From Nitrospira sp. (lineage in GTDB: Bacteria > Nitrospirota > Nitrospiria > Nitrospirales > Nitrospiraceae), in assembly GCA_005116895.1 (NCBI GenBank), contig SWDO01000014.1:285341-344238 (forward strand): a DNA stretch of 58,898 nt. Direction: 5' to 3'. The notes beneath the pieces are model-generated. The model saw only the letters and a program-made list of their open reading frames with translations. It was not told the DNA's origin and did no database searches. Position 1 is the first letter of the stretch. Each line of letters begins with the position of its first letter. The position numbers and the translations under genes were made by a program. This document shows, one piece after another, positions 9,854 through 18,143 of the stretch.

Positions 9854-10750
9854 TCATGCCCGACGATTACTCGATGTGGTGTGCATCCTGGTCGAAAGAT
9901 AGTCGCGGAATTCTGCTCCCAATGCCGGGTTCTTCAACCCAAACTCAACGGTGGCGATTAAAAAACCCAACTTGTCTCCGGCATCATGGCGCTGTCCCTC
10001 TATCTCAAGCGCAAACATCGGAGATTTTTTTGCCAGCGTCCTCAGCGCATCGGTCAGCTGAATTTCTCCGTTCTTTCCAGGAGGAGTTTTTCTTAGGATC
10101 GGGAAAATTTCAGGAGGAAGGATATACCGGCCGATTACGGCGAGCGTGGAGGGGGCATCGGTCGGCGATGGCTTCTCGACCAAATCCTCGACCCGATGCA
10201 GACCGTGAGCGAGGCGCTTGGGCGTCACGATGCCGTAACGGCTGACGTCTGCCTTGGGAACTTCCTGTACCCCGAGAACTGCCCCATGGCGCTTTTTATA
10301 GATGTGGATCAACTGCGCAAGCCCTGGAACATCGGCGTCAATGATCTCATCCCCGAGAATGACGGCGAAAGGTTCGTCGCCGATCAGGTGTTGCGCACAC
10401 AACACGGCGTGCCCCAAGCCGAGGGCTTCTGATTGCCGCACATAACAGAAGTTGGCGAGGTTCGAGATCTGTCGGATTTGATGGAGCACCTGACTCTTAC
10501 CGGTGCCTTTCAGATTTTCTTCCAACTCGACGGAGCGATCGAAGTGATCTTCAATCGCGCGTTTGCCACGGCCGGTAATCACGATGATGTCTTCAATACC
10601 AGAAGCCACCGCTTCTTCGACCGTATATTGAATGAGTGGCTTATCGACCAACGGCAGCATCTCCTTGGGAGATGCCTTTGTGGCAGGAAGGAATCGCGTC
10701 CCAAGACCGGCGGCTGGAATGATCGCTTTTCTGACCGTCAGGCGTGACAT
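9854..10750 (-). CDS. galU: UTP-glucose-1-phosphate uridylyltransferase GalU
   Basis: Makes UDP-glucose from UTP and glucose 1-phosphate, a precursor for LPS and other glycans. The 298-residue protein has the nucleotidyltransferase signature AAGLGTRFLPATKA at the N-terminus, then KEMLPLVDKPLIQY, EALGLGHAVLCA, AVILGDEI, VEKP and the sugar-binding GKNGEIQLTDAL. It is complete and typical of GalU in length. It is transcribed away from bamA and toward lon, with 224 bases between them. Confidence 0.95.
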   Translation of the reverse strand: MSRLTVRKAIIPAAGLGTRFLPATKASPKEMLPLVDKPLIQYTVEEAVASGIEDIIVITGRGKRAIEDHFDRSVELEENLKGTGKSQVLHQIRQISNLANFCYVRQSEALGLGHAVLCAQHLIGDEPFAVILGDEIIDADVPGLAQLIHIYKKRHGAVLGVQEVPKADVSRYGIVTPKRLAHGLHRVEDLVEKPSPTDAPSTLAVIGRYILPPEIFPILRKTPPGKNGEIQLTDALRTLAKKSPMFALEIEGQRHDAGDKLGFLIATVEFGLKNPALGAEFRDYLSTRMHTTSSNRRA

Positions 10751-10998
10751 GGAAGGATACTATGTGATGGGTGGAGTGAAGTCAAGAAACGGACGAACTC
10801 ATCGCATCGAAAACAACGGTGTCGTTTCCATGAGAGAGAACACAAGCGATATTCATGAGCGACGCGTGTCGCACACAGACTTTTTGGGATCGATGGCCGA
10901 CGGCGAGGATCGATGCACCATCCCTCATGGAGCTCCGGAATTCAGTGCGGAGTAAGGAGTGATGCACGTCGAGTCCGACCGGAAAGGGAGGACGCTTC

Positions 10999-11027
10999 TT
11001 TACAATGCAGGATGACCTCAATATAAT
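10999..11027 (+). promoter_or_regulatory. Strong sigma70-type promoter upstream of bamA
   Basis: TTTACA at 10999-11004, a 17-base spacer and a perfect TATAAT at 11022-11027. This is the best promoter match I found in the window. It faces bamA and the whole envelope gene series behind it; the predicted transcript would carry a leader of about 210 bases. Confidence 0.65.
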
Positions 11028-11051
11028 CCGGAAGTTTTGCGCGGGCGGGTG

Positions 11052-11070
11052 ACGTGAGAGCTGCTCACGT
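11052..11070 (+). other. Stem-loop in the bamA leader
   Basis: ACGTGAG, AGCTG, CTCACGT: a perfect 7-bp stem with a 5-base loop, about 25 bases after the predicted transcription start. No T-run follows, so it is not a typical terminator. It may be an operator or an mRNA structure. Confidence 0.4.
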
Positions 11071-11246
11071 GGTAGAGCTGCCTCGCTTCGGATTTCCGGC
11101 GAGAACACCCGTGTGGGGCAGCGCGTTCTCTGAGCGGGACAGACTGACTCGTAGGAAGTTGGCGTACGGTCGATAACGGAGAGGACCTGTGTGATGGTTT
11201 CAACCGCATCATCCATCCCCATACTTCGTTACAGGAATCCGTATCG

Positions 11247-13568
11247 GTGACCGAGCATGCCGTCTACAGACCTCGATCGTTCGTGGTCGCGGTCATGGTT
11301 GTTTCTGTGTTGTGGAGTGTGCTCGAAGCACTCGCTCAGACTCCTGAACTCAAGGTTGCCTCGATTGATATTCGGGGAGCCAAACGAATCGAAATGCCGG
11401 CGATTGCTGGTCGACTCACGCTGAAAGCCGGTGATCGCTATATGCCGGACCATGTGCGTGGACAGGTGAAGATTTTATACGATACGGGATTTTTCGAGGA
11501 TGTGCAGGTTGAAAACGACTCGATTGCCGAGGGGATGGCGGTGACATTCGTTGTGCAGGAGAAGCCGTTCATCACCGAGATCGTCTTCGACGGTAATCAA
11601 CAGTTGACCGACGAGAAGCTGAAGGAAAAAACGACCATCAAGAGCCAGACATTCCTTGATCAGCAACAGGTGAAGGAAAGCGCCGAGACCATCCGGCGGG
11701 TCTATCAGCATGACGGCTATTACAATGCGCAGGTCGTTCCCGTGATCGAGGCATTAGATGAGGATCGGAAGCGTCTCACCTTTCATATTACGGAAGGGGA
11801 GAAAGCCAAGGTCAAGACGGTGATATTCGAAGGACTGCGCGCGGCGACGAAGACCGAGATGCTCAGTGTCATGTCGACGCGGGAATGGATCCCCTGGTAT
11901 GGCGTCTTCACGAAGTTCAAGCTGCCGTCGATGGTGTCCGACGCGGGCGTCTTGAAACACGAGGAGGTGGGGAATGATGTGGAGCGCATTAGGGAAGTAC
12001 TCCTGAATAAAGGGTACTTCAATGTTCGGGTCGGCCAGCCGTCGGTGGAGCTCACCGACGATAAAAAATGGTTCACCGTCAGCTACCCCATTACGGAGGG
12101 AGAGCCATTCACCATCGCTGAGATAGGGTTTCGAGGATACACGGTATTTGAAGACGCTGAGCTTCGAGCGGGATTGAAGATCAAGGATGGTGAGATCTTT
12201 CAACGTGCCAAAATCCGAGATGAGATCTCGCGAATTACGGATTTGTACGGGAGTAAGGGGTATTCATTCGCCGAAGTCGTACCCAATGTGAATCCAAACA
12301 ATGAAGAGCGGACCGTCACCATCAACTTCAGCATCAAAGAAGGGGAGATGATGCGGATCCGGCAGATCAATATCTACGGGAATGACAAAACACGAGACAA
12401 CGTCATCCGCCGAGAAATCAGAGTCGACGAACAGGATGTGATCGACACCGCGTCTCTGAAGCGAAGCTTCCAAAGATTAAACAACTTGAATTTCTTCGAG
12501 ACGGTCGAAATCCTGCCCGCGCAAATCGCGCCAGACAAGGTCGATCTGAACGTACGGGTGAAGGAAAAACCGACGGGGATGTTCAGCCTCGGCGGTGGGT
12601 TCAGTACGCTGGATCGACTGGTGGCGATCGCCGATATTACCCAAGGGAATTTGGGTGGATACGGTTATATGGGTCGCATCCGCGGGCAACTGGGCCAGCG
12701 AAGAAGTCTCGGGTCCATTACCTTCCGCAATCCCTATTTGAATGACTCCTTGACCTCATTGCAAATAGACGGCTACCGCAGTATCACGAATTACCTGTCC
12801 TATTTTGAGGAACGGACCGGTGGAAACGTGACACTCGGCCGTTGGTTATCGGAATATGTGACAGGGAGTGTCAGCATCTTTGGAGAACAAATCACGTTTA
12901 AGGACCCTCAACTCGGTATCTGTCCTGATTTGGTCCCCATCGTGTGTCGACAGTTAGGGACCCGGTCGTCGACAGGATTTCGGTTTGCTTTGTTCCGGGA
13001 TACCAGAGACTACTACCTTGATCCGAGATCCGGCTGGCGCATCGGTGGAGGGTTTGATATCGGAACACCCTATATGGGCGGGAGCAATAACTTCATCAAG
13101 TACCATGTGGACGTCATCAAGGTCACACCCCTTCCACTGGATATGAGGATTTCGTTGCGGGCTCGTTTCGGAGAGGTCATCGCACTCGGCGGGACACAGA
13201 TTCCTTTAAATGAACGGTTCTTCGTGGGCGGCATCAATACCATGCGTGGGTTTGCCTTCGGCCGGGCCGGTCCCACGGTCCCCACGACTCGTGCTCCATT
13301 CGGCGCGGCCAAACAATTGATCTTCAGCAACGAGCTGATCTTTACGATCTCGTCCGAGGCGAAATTGAACGGCGTGCTCTTTTTTGACTACGGAAAGGGG
13401 TTTGACGACGATGAACCCTTGTCGCTCGATCTGAGGAGTGCGGCTGGTCTCGAAGGGCGCTGGATCTCTCCGTTTGGGCCGTTGCGTGTCGCCTATGGGA
13501 TCAATCTTGATAAACGGACCGGTGAGCGATTTGGCGTGTTCGAGTTTACGATCGGGACCTTATTCTAG
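11247..13568 (+). CDS. bamA: Outer membrane protein assembly factor BamA
   Basis: The central subunit of the BAM complex that inserts beta-barrel proteins into the outer membrane. 773 residues from a GTG start preceded by AGGA; the N-terminus has a signal peptide (hydrophobic VVAVMVVSVLWSVLEALA). Five POTRA-like repeats follow to about residue 430, then the barrel, opening with KPTGMFSLGGGFS. The barrel contains the conserved RGF of loop 6 (in NTMRGFAFG) and ends in FTIGTLF with the terminal Phe recognised by the BAM machinery. It heads a long run of envelope genes and is followed by two Skp-like chaperone genes, the usual arrangement. Confidence 0.96.
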   Translation: MTEHAVYRPRSFVVAVMVVSVLWSVLEALAQTPELKVASIDIRGAKRIEMPAIAGRLTLKAGDRYMPDHVRGQVKILYDTGFFEDVQVENDSIAEGMAVTFVVQEKPFITEIVFDGNQQLTDEKLKEKTTIKSQTFLDQQQVKESAETIRRVYQHDGYYNAQVVPVIEALDEDRKRLTFHITEGEKAKVKTVIFEGLRAATKTEMLSVMSTREWIPWYGVFTKFKLPSMVSDAGVLKHEEVGNDVERIREVLLNKGYFNVRVGQPSVELTDDKKWFTVSYPITEGEPFTIAEIGFRGYTVFEDAELRAGLKIKDGEIFQRAKIRDEISRITDLYGSKGYSFAEVVPNVNPNNEERTVTINFSIKEGEMMRIRQINIYGNDKTRDNVIRREIRVDEQDVIDTASLKRSFQRLNNLNFFETVEILPAQIAPDKVDLNVRVKEKPTGMFSLGGGFSTLDRLVAIADITQGNLGGYGYMGRIRGQLGQRRSLGSITFRNPYLNDSLTSLQIDGYRSITNYLSYFEERTGGNVTLGRWLSEYVTGSVSIFGEQITFKDPQLGICPDLVPIVCRQLGTRSSTGFRFALFRDTRDYYLDPRSGWRIGGGFDIGTPYMGGSNNFIKYHVDVIKVTPLPLDMRISLRARFGEVIALGGTQIPLNERFFVGGINTMRGFAFGRAGPTVPTTRAPFGAAKQLIFSNELIFTISSEAKLNGVLFFDYGKGFDDDEPLSLDLRSAAGLEGRWISPFGPLRVAYGINLDKRTGERFGVFEFTIGTLF

Positions 13569-13614
13569 TCGGAGTCTTGGCGTGGTACGTTGCAACGAGA
13601 AGGGGTGGACGCAC

Positions 13615-14160
13615 GTGGCGGGACGGATCGAATGGACGGCGATGTCGGCTGCGGTCGCCGTCATGCTGGCTCTGAGTGGAGGATGCGCGGGAGGCGGAGG
13701 AAAAATCGACGGGAAGGTGGCGGTGATCAATTTACAGCGCTTGCTCAGCGAGACGAGCGCGGGCAAGAAGGTGAAGGAGAACCTGGCCGGCTTTTCGAAA
13801 AATCGACAGGCGCTGATGGAATTGGAGGAAAAGGAGTTACGGCGGATGGAAGAGGACTTTGTCAAACAGTCCTCCGTTCTGAGCCCCACCGCGAAACGAG
13901 AGCGGGAAGAACTGTTTCGCCGGCGCATGCAGGAGTACCAGCAAAAGGCCTCGGAATTGAATCGGGAAGTCCAAGAAAAACAAAAAGACGTGCTGGAAGG
14001 ATTTCGTGACAAGAGCGAAACGGTTGTCGCGAAAGTTGCCAAGCGTCTTGGATTGCAGGTTGTGGTCGACAGGAGTAAGGGTGGTCCAACGATCTATCAT
14101 GAAGAAGGTCTGGACATTTCAGGCCAGGTCATCGAAGAGTTCAATCGAGAATACCCCTAG
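13615..14160 (+). CDS. Skp/OmpH-family periplasmic chaperone, predicted lipoprotein
   Basis: An OmpH (Skp) family protein that would hold unfolded outer membrane proteins in the periplasm on the way to BamA. I chose the GTG at 13615 because AAGGGGTGG precedes it and it gives a clean signal peptide ending in the lipobox LSGGC; longer frames upstream overlap bamA. The mature part starts with KVAVINLQRLL, continues as a long charged coiled coil (residues ~45-140) and ends VVVDRSKGGPTIYHEEGLDIS, the usual OmpH order. Lipidation would tether it to a membrane, unlike soluble Skp of E. coli. About 181 residues. Confidence 0.85.
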   Translation: MAGRIEWTAMSAAVAVMLALSGGCAGGGGKIDGKVAVINLQRLLSETSAGKKVKENLAGFSKNRQALMELEEKELRRMEEDFVKQSSVLSPTAKREREELFRRRMQEYQQKASELNREVQEKQKDVLEGFRDKSETVVAKVAKRLGLQVVVDRSKGGPTIYHEEGLDISGQVIEEFNREYP

Positions 14161-14179
14161 TGTCTGAGGGAGGTGGGTT

Positions 14180-14722
14180 ATGACAGGTGTAGCGCGGGCG
14201 ACATGGCTAGGCATCGCGGTATTGCTGGCGCAGGGAGTTACGCCGCTCCATGCAGGAGATGTGGTTCGGGTCGGGGTCATGGATCAGCAGATGGTGATAG
14301 AGCGAACAAAGGCTGGGAAGCTGGCCTTGGAAGAAGTGAAGGGATACTCCATGACCAGACAAAAGATCATTCAGGCCGATGAGCAAGAGTTAAAGGACTT
14401 GGAGCAGTCCTTACAAGATCCGAACGTCAAGCTTGCTGACCAGGCACGGCAAGAAAAAGAGGAGCAGTTGCGCGGCAAGATGGAAGCGTTTCAGCGCCGG
14501 CTTCAAGAGTTCAATCGTGAAGTTCAGCAAAAACAGCGCGAAATGGTCGTGGAATATGCGCAGAAAGTTGCCGCTGCCGCGCAGGCTGTGGCTCAGAAAG
14601 AGGGATATACGGCTATCCTCGACAGGGGCAATGAAGCGCTCATCCGCATTGTCCTCTATCATCAGCCAGCGTTGGATGTGACAGATTCGATCATCAAGGA
14701 ATTTGATCGGCAGAATCCGTAG
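14180..14722 (+). CDS. Skp/OmpH-family periplasmic chaperone, second copy
   Basis: A second OmpH-family gene directly after the first, 180 residues, with GGAGGT before the ATG. A classical signal peptide probably ends near LHA/GD, so this copy should be soluble. The mature protein begins [13 protein letters not shown], has a coiled coil rich in E, K and Q (residues ~60-130) and ends with [15 protein letters not shown] and a conserved [12 protein letters not shown] tail. It differs enough from the upstream copy to be an old paralogue. Together they suggest one membrane-anchored and one free chaperone. Confidence 0.85.
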   Translation: MTGVARATWLGIAVLLAQGVTPLHAGDVVRVGVMDQQMVIERTKAGKLALEEVKGYSMTRQKIIQADEQELKDLEQSLQDPNVKLADQARQEKEEQLRGKMEAFQRRLQEFNREVQQKQREMVVEYAQKVAAAAQAVAQKEGYTAILDRGNEALIRIVLYHQPALDVTDSIIKEFDRQNP

Positions 14723-14760
14723 ACGGTAGCCCTATTCTGGACGGAGAGGAGGCAGAGCCC

Positions 14761-15213
14761 ATGGCAGTGGTCGAGCAGGCTGAGATTCAGGCATTACTTC
14801 CCCACCGGTATCCGTTCTTGCTGGTGGATCGAGTCAAAGAGTTTGAACCGCATCAACGGATCATCGGCATCAAAAACGTGTCGATCAATGAACCGTTCTT
14901 TCAAGGACATTTTCCAGGCCGCCCGGTGATGCCGGGGGTGCTGATTGTCGAAGCCATGGCCCAGGTGGGTGGCGTGCTGGTCTTCAAGTCTGGAGGAACG
15001 GTCGGAAAAACGATTATGTATCTGACGGGTATTGAGGAGGCCAAGTTCAGGCGGCCCGTGGTCCCAGGCGATCAGCTGCGTCTTGAGATTGAAGTCATCA
15101 AGAAGCGTCCGCCATTCTGGAAGATGCAAGGGAAAGCCTACGTAGATAATGAGTTGGTCTGTGAAGCCGTCGTGACGGCGATGGTGATGGACGAGAAGAC
15201 GGACACGAAATAA
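14761..15213 (+). CDS. fabZ: 3-hydroxyacyl-ACP dehydratase FabZ
   Basis: Dehydrates 3-hydroxyacyl-ACP in fatty acid elongation and so competes with LpxA for 3-hydroxyacyl-ACP, which is why the two genes usually sit together. 150 residues with [11 protein letters not shown], then the catalytic His and Glu in [23 protein letters not shown], and PVVPGDQL near the end. A GGAGAGGAGG-like ribosome-binding site precedes the ATG. Complete and typical. Confidence 0.95.
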   Translation: MAVVEQAEIQALLPHRYPFLLVDRVKEFEPHQRIIGIKNVSINEPFFQGHFPGRPVMPGVLIVEAMAQVGGVLVFKSGGTVGKTIMYLTGIEEAKFRRPVVPGDQLRLEIEVIKKRPPFWKMQGKAYVDNELVCEAVVTAMVMDEKTDTK

Positions 15214-15326
15214 GCCGGTTTGATTATTACTCGATTCCTGAAGCGTACGGTCGGCGTGTGGGCCATGCAGTGATCAGGCAGTCGCCCAATGGTCGGTGAC
15301 GGTTGACGCTAGTAAAGGGGGCATGC

Positions 15327-16145
15327 GTGAAGATACATCCAACAGCGATCATTCATCCCAAGGCGAGCCTCGATCATGACGTAGAGGTTGGGCCGTTCTG
15401 CGTCGTGGGAGAGCACGTCGTGATCGGAAAGGGGAGCCGACTTCTTTCCCATGCGACGATTGATGGGTGGACGGAAATCGGGGAGCGGAATGAAGTGCAT
15501 CCGTTTGCTTCGATCGGAGGGCCTCCACAGCATCTTGGCTATAAAGGGGAACCGACCAAGGTCGTCATCGGCCATGACAACATCATCCGTGAATATGTCA
15601 CGATCAATCGAGGAACCGTCCAGGGAGGGGGTGTGACCTCTCTCGGGTCCAAGGGCATTCTGATGGCCTATGTGCATGTGGCCCACGATTGCCGGCTCGG
15701 CGACCATATTATTATGGCCAATGCGGCAAGCCTGGCAGGACATATTACCATCGGTGATCACTCGGTCATCGGGGGCTTGACCGGCGTTCTTCAGTTTGTG
15801 CGTATTGGAGACTATGTGATGGTCGGTGGGTGCTGTGCGATCGGCCAGGATATCCCACCGTTTGCGTTCGCAGCCGGCGGGTATCGCGCGCATCTGTACG
15901 GTCTCAACTCGGTTGGCTTGCAACGGCACGGGTTCTCAGTGGATCGGATTGCCCTGTTAAAGAAGGCCTTCGATTTGTTGTTCCGCTCAGGCCACCGGAC
16001 AGCCGAGGCGATTCGATTGGCGAAAAAGGAGTTTAAGGGACAGGCCGATGTGGCTAAGATTCTCACGTTTATGGAGGGAACTAAACGTGGCATCTCAAGG
16101 GCTGTCAGCCCTGACCTAGAGCGCGAGTTCGATCAACCGGTATGA
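15327..16145 (+). CDS. lpxA: UDP-N-acetylglucosamine acyltransferase LpxA
   Basis: First step of lipid A synthesis: transfers a 3-hydroxyacyl chain from ACP to UDP-GlcNAc (or the 3-amino analogue). I chose the GTG at 15327, behind AAAGGGGG, giving KIHPTAIIHPKA at the N-terminus as in other LpxA. Left-handed beta-helix hexapeptide repeats are plain throughout, with ASIGGPPQHLGYKGEPT, the catalytic His in YVHVAHDCRLGD, and GLNSVGLQRHGFS before the helical C-terminal domain. 272 residues. No lpxD or lpxC is in the window. Confidence 0.95.
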   Translation: MKIHPTAIIHPKASLDHDVEVGPFCVVGEHVVIGKGSRLLSHATIDGWTEIGERNEVHPFASIGGPPQHLGYKGEPTKVVIGHDNIIREYVTINRGTVQGGGVTSLGSKGILMAYVHVAHDCRLGDHIIMANAASLAGHITIGDHSVIGGLTGVLQFVRIGDYVMVGGCCAIGQDIPPFAFAAGGYRAHLYGLNSVGLQRHGFSVDRIALLKKAFDLLFRSGHRTAEAIRLAKKEFKGQADVAKILTFMEGTKRGISRAVSPDLEREFDQPV

Positions 16146-16158
16146 GCTCTCAGCCACT

Positions 16159-17013
16159 ATGACCCTGGCCATGCCTATAGCGGACGGTCGAATCGGGGTG
16201 ATCGCCGGGAACGGACGATTTCCGATCATCTTTGCGGATAACGCTCGCAAGATGGGTCTTCAAGTGTATGCGGTGGCTCATGAGGGGGAAACCGAACCGG
16301 AGCTCGAACAGCATGTCGATCGGATCCATTGGGTCAAGATCGGCCAGCTCAACAAGTTGATCAACGCGTTCAAGGCCGACGGCGTCCGGAATGTGGTCAT
16401 GCTGGGAGGCATCAAGAAAACGCATGTCTATAGCCATGCCAGGCCTGATTTTCGCGTACTCGCGCTCGCCACGAAATTGGCCCTCTGGAAGGATGACGAT
16501 ATTCTACGCGCCCTTGCTGCGGAACTCGAGAAGGATGGCATCACCATTTGTGAGTCGACGTTCGGTCTGGAAGGGATTTTGGTTGAGGAAGGGACGCTCA
16601 CGTCGCGTCAACCGACCAAGAAGGAGTGGGTGGACATTCGTTATGGGTGGGACGTGGCCAAAGAAACGGGGCGTCTCGACATCGGCCAATGCGTCGTGAT
16701 CAAAGACCGCGTTGTTGTGGCGGTCGAAGCGGTCGAAGGGACCGATGAAGCAATTAAGCGTGGCGGTGAACTGGCCAAGGATGGTGCGGTCGTGGTGAAG
16801 CGGAGCAAGCCGCAGCAGGATCTTCGATTTGATCTGCCGGCCGTGGGTCCCAGGACGATCGAGGTCATGCAATCCGTCAAGGCGTCGGTGCTGGCCGTCG
16901 AGGCCGGCCGATCCGTGATGCTGGATCGAGAATCGCTTCTCCGCACTGCGGAGGAAGCTGGTATCGCCGTCGTTGGCCTTGCTCGCGAAGAGGAGCCGAG
17001 CCCAGAGACCTGA
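16159..17013 (+). CDS. lpxI: UDP-2,3-diacylglucosamine pyrophosphatase LpxI
   Basis: Hydrolyses UDP-2,3-diacylglucosamine to lipid X in the lipid A pathway; LpxI replaces the unrelated LpxH in many bacteria. 284 residues with the family pattern: VIAGNGRFPI at the N-terminus, VMLGGIKK, RPDFRVL, DDDILRALA, then LEEGTLTSR-like (here VEEGTLTSRQPTK), DIGQCVVIKDRVVVAVEAVEGTD and the catalytic region VVVKRSKPQQDLRFDLPAVG. It starts 13 bases after lpxA. Complete. Confidence 0.93.
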   Translation: MTLAMPIADGRIGVIAGNGRFPIIFADNARKMGLQVYAVAHEGETEPELEQHVDRIHWVKIGQLNKLINAFKADGVRNVVMLGGIKKTHVYSHARPDFRVLALATKLALWKDDDILRALAAELEKDGITICESTFGLEGILVEEGTLTSRQPTKKEWVDIRYGWDVAKETGRLDIGQCVVIKDRVVVAVEAVEGTDEAIKRGGELAKDGAVVVKRSKPQQDLRFDLPAVGPRTIEVMQSVKASVLAVEAGRSVMLDRESLLRTAEEAGIAVVGLAREEEPSPET

Positions 17014-17040
17014 GTCAACGAAGAAGTTTCGGAATCTGAC

Positions 17041-17078
17041 GATCTGTTGATCGATTGATTTCCGGAATTCAACAGATC
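17041..17078 (+). other. Long inverted repeat between lpxI and the oxidoreductase gene
   Basis: GATCTGTTGA at 17041-17050 and its exact reverse complement TCAACAGATC at 17069-17078, with an 18-base loop. The 97-base gap is otherwise AT-richer than its surroundings. No T-run follows, so a classical terminator is unlikely; it could be an operator or an mRNA processing hairpin. Confidence 0.4.
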
Positions 17079-17110
17079 TTCAGATCAACAAATTTACAAT
17101 TCAGAAGACT

Positions 17111-18058
17111 ATGGTCAAACTGCGTGCCGGTGTCATCGGGGTCGGGCATCTCGGTCAACACCATGCACGCCTCTATGCCGCCTTGCCAGATTCGACACTG
17201 GTTGGCGTGATCGATCAAGACCTGGGGCGAGCCTCTGTCATTGCCCAGAAGCATGGCACACAGGTCTTCAGTGATCTGCCAGAATTTTTGAAGCAGGTTG
17301 AGATCGTTAGTATCGCCGTCCCCACATCCAGTCACTATTCCGTGACCAAAGCCTGTCTTGAAGCTGGGAAACATGTACTGGTGGAGAAACCGATCGCCGT
17401 TCTGCCGGTTGAGGCACGGGAGCTGGCGGGGTTGGCAACACGCAATCGCTGTACGCTACAAGTGGGACATAGTGAGCGTTTCAATCCCATCATGCAGGTG
17501 ATGCGTCCACACATTCGGAAACCGGTGTTGTTCGAGTGCCATCGACTGGGGACCTACAGCGGGCGTGGCACTGACGTTGATGTGGTCCTGGATTTGATGA
17601 TTCATGACCTTGACTTGGTGCTGTCATTCGATCCAGGCCCCGTCGAAGATGTGCGGGCCGCTGGAGTGACGGTGCTCTCCTCGACCAGTGATGTGTCTCA
17701 TGCACGTGTTCAGTTTAGGAGTGGGTGTGTCGTCAACCTTACCGCAAGTCGAATCTCACCAAAGGCAACGCGACAATGGCATGTATTCGAAGGCGATGGG
17801 TGTGTGTCGATCGATTTTCAGTCCCGCCAGGGCGTGATCGGACGCCGATCGGTTGAGCCTGGTGGGAAGCCCACGGTGGCAGTTGAAGAGGTACAAGCCG
17901 GAGACGGTGAACCTCTGAAACAGCAGCTGGAATCGTTTCTCCATGCGATTCGTTCAGAATCTCGCCCAGTCGTGTCTGGCGAGGACGGGGTCGCTGCTCT
18001 GGAGCTGGCCCATCGTGTGCTGTCGGCGATGGAAATGTCTGTATATCAGCGGACATGA
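17111..18058 (+). CDS. Gfo/Idh/MocA-family NAD(P)-dependent sugar oxidoreductase
   Basis: 315 residues: a Rossmann domain with GVIGVGHLGQHHARLY at the N-terminus, the family EKPIAV motif near residue 96, then the alpha/beta domain with VGHSERFNP and DLMIHDLDLVL. It oxidises or reduces a sugar or nucleotide sugar. Lying between lpxI and lpxB, it could be a GnnA-type enzyme that oxidises UDP-GlcNAc at C3 on the way to 3-amino lipid A. The partner aminotransferase GnnB is not adjacent, so this remains a guess. Confidence 0.8.
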   Translation: MVKLRAGVIGVGHLGQHHARLYAALPDSTLVGVIDQDLGRASVIAQKHGTQVFSDLPEFLKQVEIVSIAVPTSSHYSVTKACLEAGKHVLVEKPIAVLPVEARELAGLATRNRCTLQVGHSERFNPIMQVMRPHIRKPVLFECHRLGTYSGRGTDVDVVLDLMIHDLDLVLSFDPGPVEDVRAAGVTVLSSTSDVSHARVQFRSGCVVNLTASRISPKATRQWHVFEGDGCVSIDFQSRQGVIGRRSVEPGGKPTVAVEEVQAGDGEPLKQQLESFLHAIRSESRPVVSGEDGVAALELAHRVLSAMEMSVYQRT

Positions 18059-18143
18059 GACCATCTCCACGGATCAACCGTCACGTGCCTTCTCAGCCGC
18101 ATGCATCGAATCGCAATCACTGTCTGTGCTCCAATACATCGTC

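Larger units (their letters stand above)
10751..11246 (+). other. Non-coding region between galU and bamA (divergent promoters, bamA leader)
   Basis: Nearly 500 bases without a convincing gene; short open frames here lack family features and Shine-Dalgarno sites. It holds the predicted bamA promoter at 10999-11027 and then about 210 bases of leader. Two stem-loops are visible in the leader: 11052-11070 (7-bp stem) and 11101-11130 (6-bp stem, GAGAAC/GTTCTC). The galU promoter must lie at the left end, but I see no clear match there. Confidence 0.55.

Noticed and set aside
15309..15929. Open frame of 206 codons on the minus strand over lpxA
   Set aside because: lpxA on the plus strand has intact hexapeptide repeats and catalytic His; the antisense frame is a codon-bias artefact.
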